Positions 8,784 to 17,582 of a DNA stretch of 64,000 bases are shown piece by piece. This DNA comes from Bacteroides intestinalis DSM 17393 (GTDB lineage: Bacteria > Bacteroidota > Bacteroidia > Bacteroidales > Bacteroidaceae). The notes beneath the pieces are model-generated. The model did no database searches. It was not told where the DNA came from and saw only the letters and a program-made list of their open reading frames with translations. How positions within the stretch are numbered: position 1 is the first letter of the stretch; every line of letters begins with the position of its first letter. The position numbers were made by a program, and so were the translations under genes. The stretch covers positions 1-64,000 of the forward strand of contig NZ_ABJL02000008.1 in the NCBI RefSeq assembly GCF_000172175.1, in the 5' to 3' direction.

Positions 8784-8814
8784 TTTACAATTTACAATTT
8801 ACAATTTACAATTT
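8784..8814. repeat. Heptanucleotide tandem repeat in the aspS leader
   Basis: Four exact copies of TTTACAA (8784-8811) followed by TTT. The block ends 8 bp from the aspS start codon and would be in its mRNA leader if the TATTTTTG box at 8855-8862 (minus strand) is the -7 element. Copy number could vary by replication slippage. Confidence 0.9.
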
Positions 8815-8883
8815 GGCTGCGCTGTCGGGCACACGCTTAATTGCTAATGACGCGCAAAAATACAGATTTATTTTATAAAAAAC

Positions 8884-9915
8884 TCAGATTTTCGTTAACT
8901 TCTTAATCTGCTCTTTACTCTTATCCAATATCATCTTATTCTTATGCACAATCTCCTCATTGATCTGCTTCAAGCCATTTATATAATCCTGTGCCCGTTG
9001 CAATACATTCGAAGAGTCTTTTTCGGCATACCGGGGGATGATTACCTGCAATCCTTCTTTGATTACTTTCACGTCAATGTTTTCCCCCATCATCATGGGA
9101 TCCCCGTCAAAGTGCACTACCCCCGGTTTTGTACGGTGGATGCGCAGTGTCTGGCAGCGGAAAGTTTTGATGCGGCTATTTTGATCTATAGTTTTATTAA
9201 ATAGTTGGAAAGACAGGGAGGGCACATCCAGCACCGTGAAAGGCTCAAGGATGGTCACGTCCAGTAATCCGTCCGTCAGCATGGCCTGTGGAGCTATATA
9301 CGCATTGTTTCCGTATTGCGAAGCGTTGCCGCAGGCTATCAGGAAAGCCTTATACTTTAAGGTACCGTCTTCCGTTTCCAGTTCGTAAGTTTCGGGCTGA
9401 TACTTCAGGCTCTCCAGTAGAGTCTTTTCTAAATAGGTAAGAGGTCCTCTCCTGCCCGCCTTTGCAAACTTCAGGCTGACAAAAGCATCGAAACCCACAC
9501 CGCAGGTACAGAAGAAAGGTACTTCATTGATTTTTCCGTAATCAATGACGTCTATAATTCCTTCGTTGATGATTTCTATCGCCTTTTTAGGCTCCATCGA
9601 AATTTGCAGGTGGCGTGCAAGTCCGTTTCCCGAACCACACGGAATGATGCCCAATGCAGTTTTTGTATGCACCAGCGAGCGGGCTATTTCGTTGATCGTA
9701 CCGTCACCGCCAATAGCCACTACAGCATGCACATTTTCCTTTGCTTTTTGTGCAGCAATTTCAACAGCATGTCCGGCATATTCGGTATAGATTACCTCTT
9801 GGGCATACTTTGTCTTATCCAGCTTTTCATCGAGCAAATGGAGGATTTGCTCTTTACTCTGCGTGCCGGATTTCGGATTTATAATGAATGATATTTTCTT
9901 TTTTTCTTCGTCCAT
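8884..9915 (-). CDS. Diacylglycerol/sphingosine kinase-family lipid kinase
   Basis: A 343-residue protein of the DagK/YegS/BmrU family. The N-terminal nucleotide-binding domain has FIINPKSGT, the GGDGT motif (VAIGGDGTINEIA, about 71-82) and GSGNGLARHL. The C-terminal beta domain includes LTDGLLDVTIL and the HFDGDP motif. Such enzymes phosphorylate a membrane lipid using ATP. It is transcribed divergently from the serine palmitoyltransferase gene at 10126, so a sphingolipid-related substrate is plausible but unproven. A C-terminal charged helix of about 40 residues extends beyond the usual family end. Confidence 0.9.
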   Translation of the reverse strand: MDEEKKKISFIINPKSGTQSKEQILHLLDEKLDKTKYAQEVIYTEYAGHAVEIAAQKAKENVHAVVAIGGDGTINEIARSLVHTKTALGIIPCGSGNGLARHLQISMEPKKAIEIINEGIIDVIDYGKINEVPFFCTCGVGFDAFVSLKFAKAGRRGPLTYLEKTLLESLKYQPETYELETEDGTLKYKAFLIACGNASQYGNNAYIAPQAMLTDGLLDVTILEPFTVLDVPSLSFQLFNKTIDQNSRIKTFRCQTLRIHRTKPGVVHFDGDPMMMGENIDVKVIKEGLQVIIPRYAEKDSSNVLQRAQDYINGLKQINEEIVHKNKMILDKSKEQIKKLTKI

Positions 9916-10053
9916 GCAAGGGTTGTTTCACTATGCAATTTTATAAATGGCAAAAGTAATACAAATACTTGAATTTTTAACCATAGAGTGGGCTTTAATC
10001 CATGGGCAAATATATTTTTTAGTAAAAAAAGAACAGATAAGCACATATTTTGC

Positions 10054-10061
10054 TATCTTTG
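10054..10061 (+). promoter_or_regulatory. -7 box upstream of spt
   Basis: TATCTTTG matches TAnnTTTG and lies 64 bp upstream of the start codon at 10126. No good TTTG -33 element is present, so the promoter call rests on one box. Confidence 0.5.
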
Positions 10062-10125
10062 CCCCCTGTTTTCAAAAGGCTTGTAACTAAGAGTTAAATA
10101 TTTCATATTATATAATAAACATTTC

Positions 10126-11313
10126 ATGGGATTACTACAAGACAAATTGGCGAAATACGACCTGCCACAGCAATATATGGCAATGGGCGTATACCCCTAT
10201 TTCCGCACAATTGACAGCCATCAGGATACTGAGGTGTTGATGGATGGTAAAAAAGTCCTGATGTTCGGTTCGAATGCTTATACGGGACTGACTTACGATA
10301 AAAGAATAATAGAAGCCGCAAAAGCTGCCACAGATAAATACGGTACAGGTTGTGCAGGTTCCCGTTTATTAAATGGAACTCTTGATATACACGTAGAGTT
10401 GGAAAAAGAACTGGCTGAGTTTGTCGGAAAAGACGATGCACTCTGTTTTTCCACCGGATTTACTGTAAATGAGGGTGTTATTCCGCAATTGACGGGACGT
10501 AACGATTACATTATCTGTGACGACCGCGTGCACGCTTCCATCGTAGATGGTCGCCGCCTCTCCTTTTCTACTCAATTAAAGTATAAACATAACGATATGG
10601 CCGATCTGGAAAAAGAACTCCAGAAATGCGAGCCGGATGCTATCAAACTGATCGTGGTGGATAGTGTTTTCTCTATGGAAGGCGACCTTGCCAATCTCCC
10701 CGAAATCGTACGTTTGAAGAAGAAATACAATGCCAGCATCATGGTGGACGAAGCACACGGATTGGGTGTATTCGGAAAACAGGGACGTGGTGTTTGCGAT
10801 CATTTCGGTGTGACGGATGATATCGACCTGATTATGGGTACGTTCAGCAAGTCACTGGCTTCTATCGGTGGATTTGTTGCCGGAGATGCTTCGGTAATCA
10901 ACTGGTTGCGCCACAATGCCCGTTCTTATATATTCCAGGCAAGTAACACGCCTGCTGCTACTGCTGCTGCCCGTGAAGCTCTTCACATCATTATGAACGA
11001 ACCGGAGCGTCAGCAACGTTTGTGGGACATCACCAACTATGCATTGAAGAAATTCCGTGATGCCGGTTTCGAAATCGGTGAAACTGAATCTCCTATCATT
11101 CCATTGTATGTGCGTGATGCGGAAAAAACATTTATCGTAACTAAGATGGCGTTTGACGAAGGCATCTTCATCAATCCGGTTATTCCGCCCGCTTGTGCAC
11201 CGCAAGATACGCTGGTACGCGTAGCATTGATGGCTACTCACACCAAAGAGCAGGTAGACTATGCTGTCGAGAAGTTGACGAAATGTTTCCGTGAACTCGG
11301 AGTGATTGAATAA
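10126..11313 (+). CDS. spt: Serine palmitoyltransferase (alpha-oxoamine synthase)
   Basis: A 395-residue PLP enzyme of the alpha-oxoamine synthase family. It condenses serine with an acyl-CoA, the first step of sphingolipid synthesis. Landmarks are SNAYTGLTYD, GTGCAGSRLLNGT, the HASIVDG segment, DEAHGLGVFG with the PLP-binding Asp, and GTFSKSLASIGG with the Schiff-base Lys (about 240). The closely related 2-amino-3-ketobutyrate CoA ligase is the main alternative. The N-terminal MGLLQDKLAKYDLPQQYMAMGVYPYFR is what I expect for Bacteroides Spt. The adjacent divergent lipid kinase agrees with this. A hairpin terminator follows the stop. Confidence 0.92.
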   Translation: MGLLQDKLAKYDLPQQYMAMGVYPYFRTIDSHQDTEVLMDGKKVLMFGSNAYTGLTYDKRIIEAAKAATDKYGTGCAGSRLLNGTLDIHVELEKELAEFVGKDDALCFSTGFTVNEGVIPQLTGRNDYIICDDRVHASIVDGRRLSFSTQLKYKHNDMADLEKELQKCEPDAIKLIVVDSVFSMEGDLANLPEIVRLKKKYNASIMVDEAHGLGVFGKQGRGVCDHFGVTDDIDLIMGTFSKSLASIGGFVAGDASVINWLRHNARSYIFQASNTPAATAAAREALHIIMNEPERQQRLWDITNYALKKFRDAGFEIGETESPIIPLYVRDAEKTFIVTKMAFDEGIFINPVIPPACAPQDTLVRVALMATHTKEQVDYAVEKLTKCFRELGVIE

Positions 11314-11340
11314 GGATTTTCCTAAAATCAGATAAAATGA

Positions 11341-11376
11341 AAAGAGACTGTCTTCAAAAGGCAGTCTCTTTTTTTT
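11341..11376 (+). terminator. Rho-independent terminator of spt
   Basis: The stem AAGAGACTG / CAGTCTCTT (11342-11350 with 11362-11370) is a perfect 9 bp with an 11-nt loop. It is followed by a run of T to 11376, starting 28 bp after the spt stop. Confidence 0.9.
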
Positions 11377-11439
11377 AGGGAATTGATAAAATTATGTAAG
11401 TTTGCCATCTGAAAATATTAACTTAATACTAAGAAACAA

Positions 11440-12591
11440 ATGTCTAATACCCCCTCAGCAGCTTTTTCGGATACCAAGGCGCATTACGATCTTCTGGACG
11501 GACTTCGTGGTGTAGCGGCCCTTATGGTAATATGGTATCATATATTCGAAGGCTATGCTTTTGCAAGCGATACCATGATTACGACGTTCAATCATGGATA
11601 TTTAGCCGTAGATTTTTTCTTTATCCTTTCAGGTTTCGTTATTGGCTATGCCTATGATGACCGCTGGGGTAAGAGTCTTACAATGAAAGATTTCTTTAAG
11701 CGTCGTTTGATACGTCTTCATCCTATGGTGATAATGGGGGCTGTCTTGGGGGCTATTACGTTTTGTATTCAGGGTTCCGTGCAATGGGATGGAACACATA
11801 TCGGCATCTCCATGATAATGCTGTCTCTGCTTTGCACGCTATTCTTTATTCCCGCAATGCCGGGCGTGGGTTATGAAGTTCGTGGCAACGGTGAGATGTT
11901 TCCATTGAACGGGCCTTGCTGGTCATTGTTCTTTGAATATATAGGTAATATTCTTTATGCTTTGTTTATTCGTCGCTTATCTAATAAGGCGCTGACTGTG
12001 CTCGTTGTATTGTTGGGAGTGACATTGGCGCTATTCGCGGTCTTCGATGTTTCCGGTTATGGAAATATAGGTGTAGGATGGACATTGGACGGTGTAAACT
12101 TTGGCGGTGGGTTGTTGAGAATGCTGTTCCCGTTTTCTGTGGGGATGCTTATGTCGCGTAACTTCAAGCCTATGAAGGTGAAAGGCGCGTTCTGGATATG
12201 TACCATTGTATTGATTGCTTTGTTCTCAGTACCCTATCTGGAAGGTGCGGAGCCGATTTGCACAAATGGCCTTTATGAAGCATTTTGTATTATCGTAGCT
12301 TTCCCAGTCCTTGTATGGATAGGAGCATCGGGAACTACTACGGATAAAAAGTCAACTCAGATATGTAAGTTTCTGGGAGATATCTCTTATCCGATTTATG
12401 TGATACATTATCCGTTCATGTATCTGTTCTATGCATGGTTGATTAAAAATCAACTCTTTACTTTAGAGCAGACCTGGCAGGTTGCCTTATGTGTTTATGC
12501 ATGGAATATATTACTGGCCTATTTGTGTTTGAAGCGGTATGACGAACCCATACGAAAATACTTGGCTAAACGTTTCTTGAAGAAAAAATGA
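11440..12591 (+). CDS. Acyltransferase 3 family membrane protein (OafA-like)
   Basis: A 383-residue integral membrane O-acyltransferase. The N-terminal LLDGLRGVAALMVIWYH (about 18-34) is the family signature, with the conserved His. The FFFILSGFVIGYAY segment and RRLIRLHPM follow, and WSLFFEYIGNILYAL lies mid-chain; roughly ten hydrophobic helices are predicted. These enzymes move acyl groups from the cytoplasm to extracytoplasmic sugars or lipids. The acceptor is unknown. A TAAGTTTG -7 box lies at 11397-11404, so the gene has its own promoter after the spt terminator. Confidence 0.9.
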   Translation: MSNTPSAAFSDTKAHYDLLDGLRGVAALMVIWYHIFEGYAFASDTMITTFNHGYLAVDFFFILSGFVIGYAYDDRWGKSLTMKDFFKRRLIRLHPMVIMGAVLGAITFCIQGSVQWDGTHIGISMIMLSLLCTLFFIPAMPGVGYEVRGNGEMFPLNGPCWSLFFEYIGNILYALFIRRLSNKALTVLVVLLGVTLALFAVFDVSGYGNIGVGWTLDGVNFGGGLLRMLFPFSVGMLMSRNFKPMKVKGAFWICTIVLIALFSVPYLEGAEPICTNGLYEAFCIIVAFPVLVWIGASGTTTDKKSTQICKFLGDISYPIYVIHYPFMYLFYAWLIKNQLFTLEQTWQVALCVYAWNILLAYLCLKRYDEPIRKYLAKRFLKKK

Positions 12592-12746
12592 TAGTTTACA
12601 ACAGGGTTGAGGGGTGTTTCTGAAAAGAAGCGCCTTTTTCTGATATAATAAGATTGGGCAAAGACGGATTTCGCAGGATTTCAGCTCTAATTTTAATATT
12701 TGGATTCATATTAGTTACAATATTGTTTATTTTGTTATCATCTTGC

Positions 12747-12776
12747 TTTGATATTGAAAGTTTTTTAGTATGTTTG
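12747..12776 (+). promoter_or_regulatory. Bacteroides-type promoter
   Basis: TTTG (12747-12750), an 18-bp spacer and TATGTTTG (12769-12776) fit the Bacteroides -33/-7 consensus. The promoter is 31 bp upstream of the membrane protein start at 12808. Confidence 0.7.
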
Positions 12777-12807
12777 TCGCATTATTAATGAAAAACACGT
12801 CTTTTCA

Positions 12808-13494
12808 ATGAAAAAGCAAGATTTCCTGTTTATTATTCTGGTAGTGGTAGTCTTTCTACCCTTCTTTTTGAGTGACGCGGTTTATGACTGGTATAAGTCG
12901 TTCAATGCTGAACACGGCATGGTGATGAGCTTTCTGAAGTTTGCCATTCTGTCTTCGTTGGGCGAAGTGCTGGGATTACGAATAAGTGCGGGAGTATACA
13001 ACCGGAAAGGCTTTGGTATTATTCCGCGCATGGTGGTATGGGGCATACTTGGTATGGGTATCAATGCCGCTATGATTATCTTTTCAAAAGGTGTGCCGCA
13101 GTTCATGGAGTATATGGGTATGGCAAATGCTGCCGCAACGTTTACAAGTGAAGCGATGTCTCTCGATAAGGTGCTGGTGGCGCTGGCCATATCGGTAACG
13201 ATGAACACAATCTTTGCTCCGGTATTCATGACTTTCCATAAAATAACAGATACGCATATCCTGATGTGCGGCGGTTCTATTAAGAGTCTTATCACTCCTA
13301 TCCCGATGACGAAAATCATCACCGGACTGAACTGGAACGTTCAATGGAACTTCGTTTTTAAGAAGACAATCCCGTTCTTCTGGTATCCTGCACACACCAT
13401 TACTTTCATGCTTCCGCCGGATATGCGCGTATTGTTTGCGGCATTGCTGGGCATTGTGCTGGGAGTATTGCTGGCAGTGGCGGCACGGAAATAG
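12808..13494 (+). CDS. Mpv17/PMP22-like membrane protein
   Basis: A 228-residue membrane protein with an N-terminal helix, two or three central hydrophobic helices and one C-terminal helix. The segment around residues 185-215 (an aromatic W-Y-P-A-H, then T-F-M-L-P-P-D-M-R-V-L-F) resembles the signature of the Mpv17/PMP22 family, otherwise best known from eukaryotic organelle membranes. The resemblance is from motif spacing only, and the protein could be an unassigned conserved Bacteroides protein. It has its own promoter and sits 42 bp before the pabB gene. Confidence 0.6.
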   Translation: MKKQDFLFIILVVVVFLPFFLSDAVYDWYKSFNAEHGMVMSFLKFAILSSLGEVLGLRISAGVYNRKGFGIIPRMVVWGILGMGINAAMIIFSKGVPQFMEYMGMANAAATFTSEAMSLDKVLVALAISVTMNTIFAPVFMTFHKITDTHILMCGGSIKSLITPIPMTKIITGLNWNVQWNFVFKKTIPFFWYPAHTITFMLPPDMRVLFAALLGIVLGVLLAVAARK

Positions 13495-13503
13495 TTTTTT
13501 TAT

Positions 13504-13511
13504 TACCTTTG
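13504..13511 (+). promoter_or_regulatory. -7 box upstream of pabB
   Basis: TACCTTTG matches TAnnTTTG and lies 25 bp before the pabB start. The -33 region would be inside the preceding gene and shows no clear TTTG. Confidence 0.5.
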
Positions 13512-13536
13512 CTTCCTGCTAAACGAAAATAGATGT

Positions 13537-14541
13537 ATGAAACTATATAGTAAGCAGGAAGCAATCGCACGCATGAATATGCTGGCAGGCTGTTCAAAGT
13601 CGTTTGTCTTTCTGATTGATTATTCGCAGGAACAGGTTTATGTGGAAGAGACGGCAGAGGTCTCACCGGAGGAGTTGATATATAACCTGAATGGATTTAC
13701 GAATGAAGCAGTTGCCGGTTTAACGGATGAATTGCTTTCGGAGAGTTTGCCGGAACAGATAGAATGGATCTCACAGCCTGTTTCTTTCCGGGAATATAGT
13801 CGTGCTTTCAGACATGTGAAAAAGAATATTCTTGCCGGAAACAGCTTTCTTACGAATTTAACTTGCCGGACTCCGGTACAAACCAATCTGACTTTAAAGG
13901 ATATATATTGTAGCTCCCGTGCTTTATATAAAGTATGGGTAAAGAATCGTTTTGTAGTTTTCTCTCCGGAGATTTTTGTTCGGATAAAGAAAGGGATTAT
14001 CAGCTCTTATCCCATGAAAGGTACGATAGACGCTACCCTGCACGATGCCGTACAAACCTTGATGAACGACGGGAAAGAAGCGGCGGAACATGCTACGATT
14101 GTGGATCTGATCAGGAATGATCTGAGTATTGTGGCATCTCATGTCCGGGTGGAGCGTTATCGCTATATAGATGTGTTGCAGACAAATCGGGGACCGATAT
14201 TGCAGACCAGTTCGGAGATATGCGGTGAACTTCCAGAAGATTACAAACGGCAGTTAGGTGATATTCTTTTCAGTATGTTGCCTGCCGGCTCTATTACCGG
14301 AGCACCCAAAAAGAAGACGATGCAGATTATTCGTGAAGCTGAGGGATATGAACGGGGATTCTATGCGGGAATAACCGGATATTTCGATGGAGACAGTCTG
14401 GATAGTGCCGTGATGATACGTTTTGTAGAGCAAGAGGCGGACGGAATGTATTTTAAAAGCGGTGGTGGCATTACTTTCAAGAGTGACGCACACAGTGAAT
14501 ATGAAGAAATGAAACAGAAAATATATGTGCCGATTTATTGA
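13537..14541 (+). CDS. pabB: Aminodeoxychorismate synthase component I
   Basis: A 334-residue chorismate-binding enzyme that, with a glutamine amidotransferase subunit, makes 4-amino-4-deoxychorismate for folate synthesis. Diagnostic segments are KKNILAGNSFLTNLTCRTP, SPEIFVRIKKGIISSYPMKGTID, LIRNDLSIVASHVRVERY and GSITGAPKKKTMQIIREAE near the C-terminus. It lacks most of the extra N-terminal domain of the approximately 450-residue enterobacterial enzyme, as usual for the short Bacteroides form. Its 3' end overlaps the pabC-like gene by 17 bp, indicating translational coupling. Confidence 0.93.
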   Translation: MKLYSKQEAIARMNMLAGCSKSFVFLIDYSQEQVYVEETAEVSPEELIYNLNGFTNEAVAGLTDELLSESLPEQIEWISQPVSFREYSRAFRHVKKNILAGNSFLTNLTCRTPVQTNLTLKDIYCSSRALYKVWVKNRFVVFSPEIFVRIKKGIISSYPMKGTIDATLHDAVQTLMNDGKEAAEHATIVDLIRNDLSIVASHVRVERYRYIDVLQTNRGPILQTSSEICGELPEDYKRQLGDILFSMLPAGSITGAPKKKTMQIIREAEGYERGFYAGITGYFDGDSLDSAVMIRFVEQEADGMYFKSGGGITFKSDAHSEYEEMKQKIYVPIY

Positions 14542-15124
14542 AACGATACAAGTACGTGACGGTAAGTTGCAGAATCTTGCCCATCACAACCGTAGGATGA
14601 ATGAGACGAGACAGGCGGTTTTCGGAATGGTGGATCAACTGGATATTCTGAATTATATAGAGGATTGCCCTGAAAGTGGTTTTTATAAATGCCGGGTAGT
14701 TTATGGCAGAGAAGTATGTGAAGTGACATTTTCCGTTTATACAATAAGGGCTGTACGTTCACTCCGGTTGGTAGGTTCGGATACGATTGATTATCGCTAC
14801 AAAAGTACGAACCGGAAGGAATTGGAAGCATTGTATGCCCTGCGCGATAACCGGGATGATGTGCTGATTGTCAGAAACAATCTTTTGACAGATACTTCCA
14901 TTGCTAATGTGGCGTTAGAAAAAGAGGGAGTCTGGTATACGCCAAGGACTCCCTTATTGAAAGGCACAAAACGTGCATTGCTGTTGGAACAGGGGGTACT
15001 GACGGAATGTGATATTCCGTCAGATGAGATTTCCTCCTATTCACATATCGCTTTATTTAATGCGATGATTGATTTTCAGTCTCTGGTTCTGGAGATTAAC
15101 CGGGATACGGTTATTCGTATTTGA
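14525..15124 (+). CDS. pabC: Aminotransferase class IV, likely aminodeoxychorismate lyase
   Basis: A 199-residue fold-type IV PLP protein. The probable Schiff-base Lys is in YKSTNRKEL (about residue 98), followed by the phosphate-binding LLTDTSIANVALEKEG and RTPLLKGTKRALLLEQG. It is shorter than the roughly 270-residue enterobacterial enzyme, mainly at the N-terminus. Coupling to pabB supports the lyase step giving 4-aminobenzoate and pyruvate. The last 14 bp overlap the 3' end of the convergent permease gene (15111-15124). Confidence 0.88.
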   Translation: MCRFIETIQVRDGKLQNLAHHNRRMNETRQAVFGMVDQLDILNYIEDCPESGFYKCRVVYGREVCEVTFSVYTIRAVRSLRLVGSDTIDYRYKSTNRKELEALYALRDNRDDVLIVRNNLLTDTSIANVALEKEGVWYTPRTPLLKGTKRALLLEQGVLTECDIPSDEISSYSHIALFNAMIDFQSLVLEINRDTVIRI

Positions 15125-17435
15125 TACTATCTACCGGATTATTTCTTGCTGCCCGATAACTGTTCAGGCATACTGTGAGCAGGGTGATGCAGACAGTGAA
15201 GAACAAAGGAAGCAGGAAATGAAGAATACCAATGTGTACATGGTAAGCAAATTGTTGCAGCCAATAATTCATCAGATAGCAGACCAGGGGTACAATGAGT
15301 ATAAACGCTATGCCTATGTAGTACAGGAACGGGCGATTGACAAGCCATAATATTTGCCCGAATGATGCACCGTGAATCTTCCGAATTCCTATTTCGCGTA
15401 TACGTTGCTGAATAGCATAATGGGTGATGCCGAATAGCCCGAACAGTGTTAGGAATAAACTGATTGATGCATACATCAGCAGGATGCGGGAAAAGTCGGT
15501 GACTTCCTGATTATTGGAGATCAGTACCTGATAAGGGTCTTCATAATTGAATGGAGTACCGGGGTATTTCTTCTCCCATAATCCGCGAAGATGATGGATA
15601 ACTGCTGTGCGATCTTGTTCGTCAAACCGTAAGGTCAATGTGGTATAGTTATCTTGTGGCGTTTCGTGCAGAATCATTCTCAGTGGAAACACATTGTTTG
15701 TGAGCGAATATTTCTTGAAATCTTTCATGACACCGATAATAGTACCTTTCTCACTCTTTTCGGGCACGTATTTAGAGATCGGTTGTCCCACCGGGTCTTC
15801 TCCTTCGGGCACAAGATAGCGAATGAAGGACTCGTTGATGATGACCGGCACAGAGGTACGGAGTAATAAATGGAATGTTTGTTTGGCATCCAGCAAGTAG
15901 AAATCGTATATATCCAGGAAGTCCGGACAGTTTTCATAAAGTTCAAGCATCAGAAGGTCATTCTTCTCACCATTTTGGCGGGGAACGGCCATACTCATGG
16001 TATAAAGACCTGATTTGGACGGTACAACAGATTTTACTCCGGGGATGGATTTAATGTCTTCTATCCAAGTAGGTAAAGGGGATTGCCGGGAGTCGCCGAT
16101 TCCAAACTCAACGATTCCTTTGTAGCGGCTTCCCTCCTGCTCTATCAGGTCCATTTGGCTACGGATTATCATAAAAGCACTTAGCAGTCCGATAGAAATC
16201 ATGAATTGTAAAGTGACCAGTGCTGCTACAATGCGCTGTTTCTTACGACCTGTAAAGAAGCTGCGGTAACGGCTTTCGGACAAGGTCTGTATCTTCCGGC
16301 CCATGTATTCTGCCGGAACAACGGATAGAATGATGACAAACAGCAGGATAACAGGGAACACCTGAACGGAGAAAAGATAGGAGAACGACAGATGTGCGGA
16401 TATGGTTGCATTGAATACTGCTAACAGGTCGCTCATCAACAGAATGGACAACAGGAATGCTGTAATCACCATCAGGAAAGTATCGGCAAAGAGTTGCTTA
16501 CGGATTTGACGCTGGCTTGCACCTAAAAGGCTTTCAATGTGCAAGGTGCGTATTTGCTTCAATAAGCGTGAAAAACTGAGGTTGATATAGTTGAAGCAAC
16601 CGATGAACAAGATTAATAAAGCAGATAACAGTCCGACGCTTAACAGGGTCTTTTGCCGATGCTCGATACACTGGTTGCTATCTTGTGTGGTAGTGGTAAA
16701 ATAGGATTCCTGTAAAGTCTGGGTACGATAATACCCTTTGCCTAATAAAGTAGGAAGTTCGGTTGTATCGAAGCGTTGGCGAAAGGCGTTGAGGTCTGTT
16801 CCTTCTTTGAGAAGTATCGAACAGGTGGTTCCTTCGGGACTTTTTAGATGCGTGAGCAAGTCTGCCTGCAACATGCTTTGCGGTGGCAGGCGGAAGACGG
16901 CGGCGATACGGTAGGCACTTTTGGATTGGGGGATATCCAGCAGCTTGCCGAGGCAGTCGGTGGTACCGAAACAGCGTTCGGCCAAAGCTTGGCTGATGGC
17001 GATGGTTCCTGGGTGGGTCAATACTTCTTCTATTTTTCCTGCAAGGGTTTCGATGGGGATAAATAGAGGTAATGTGCTGTCCGCTGATAGCAGGTTCAGT
17101 TCGGAATATTCTTGGTCGTCCACACGGATTTTTGTGTGAGTGATAGCTTGTGTGCGTAGTGAAGCTTCTATCTCAGGGAATTGTGAGATGATTTCGGGGA
17201 CAGATTCGTGATATACGAATGTTCCTTGCATTTCTTGTTGTGCGAATGGTAGTGTTTGTGTCAGCCGGAGGATGCGGTCACGGTTGGGGTTGTTATACTC
17301 GATGTTGTATTCGTATAGGACGAAGGCTGTCAGTAGGTTGGTGCAGGCGATACCGATAACCAAGCTGACAAGAGAGATAGTGACGAACAATTTGTTTCGC
17401 CACCAGCTACGCAGGACAAACTTCAGAATGTACAT
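15111..17435 (-). CDS. MacB/FtsX-type ABC permease (permease A)
   Basis: A 774-residue permease built as two MacB-like halves: helix 1 (17-40), a periplasmic MacB-PCD domain (about 50-260), helices 2-4 (264-375), helix 5 (402-425), a second periplasmic domain, and three terminal helices. Each half has a coupling segment after its FtsX helix: IESLLGAS in half 1 and IGIRKIHGAS in half 2. The chain ends in NPVDSIKYE, a divergent form of the NPAE tail seen in the others. It is the last gene of operon 3, 147 bp downstream of the ATPase gene, with no control cassette in that gap. It is the most divergent of the nine permeases. Confidence 0.92.
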   Translation of the reverse strand: MYILKFVLRSWWRNKLFVTISLVSLVIGIACTNLLTAFVLYEYNIEYNNPNRDRILRLTQTLPFAQQEMQGTFVYHESVPEIISQFPEIEASLRTQAITHTKIRVDDQEYSELNLLSADSTLPLFIPIETLAGKIEEVLTHPGTIAISQALAERCFGTTDCLGKLLDIPQSKSAYRIAAVFRLPPQSMLQADLLTHLKSPEGTTCSILLKEGTDLNAFRQRFDTTELPTLLGKGYYRTQTLQESYFTTTTQDSNQCIEHRQKTLLSVGLLSALLILFIGCFNYINLSFSRLLKQIRTLHIESLLGASQRQIRKQLFADTFLMVITAFLLSILLMSDLLAVFNATISAHLSFSYLFSVQVFPVILLFVIILSVVPAEYMGRKIQTLSESRYRSFFTGRKKQRIVAALVTLQFMISIGLLSAFMIIRSQMDLIEQEGSRYKGIVEFGIGDSRQSPLPTWIEDIKSIPGVKSVVPSKSGLYTMSMAVPRQNGEKNDLLMLELYENCPDFLDIYDFYLLDAKQTFHLLLRTSVPVIINESFIRYLVPEGEDPVGQPISKYVPEKSEKGTIIGVMKDFKKYSLTNNVFPLRMILHETPQDNYTTLTLRFDEQDRTAVIHHLRGLWEKKYPGTPFNYEDPYQVLISNNQEVTDFSRILLMYASISLFLTLFGLFGITHYAIQQRIREIGIRKIHGASFGQILWLVNRPFLYYIGIAFILIVPLVCYLMNYWLQQFAYHVHIGILHFLLPLFFTVCITLLTVCLNSYRAARNNPVDSIKYE

Positions 17436-17582
17436 ATTTAATATCTTGATATGTTATTTGAAAAGTAGGTCAATCTGCTACCCTGGGCTCGTCGAAAGAT
17501 ATCTTCTCTTAACACAAGGTTGTAGAGATGAGATTCTTCGATCTTGCCCAGGATGACAGGAATTGACTGAGTAAAGAAACGT

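Noticed and set aside
8784..8814. Repeat cluster considered as a CRISPR fragment
   Set aside because: The 7-bp units are contiguous, with no spacers and no cas genes in the window.
17436..17582. Gap between the ATPase and permease A checked for a fourth control cassette
   Set aside because: No GTGC-N6-GCAC dyad and no TTGGCA element is present; permease A is most likely expressed with operon 3.
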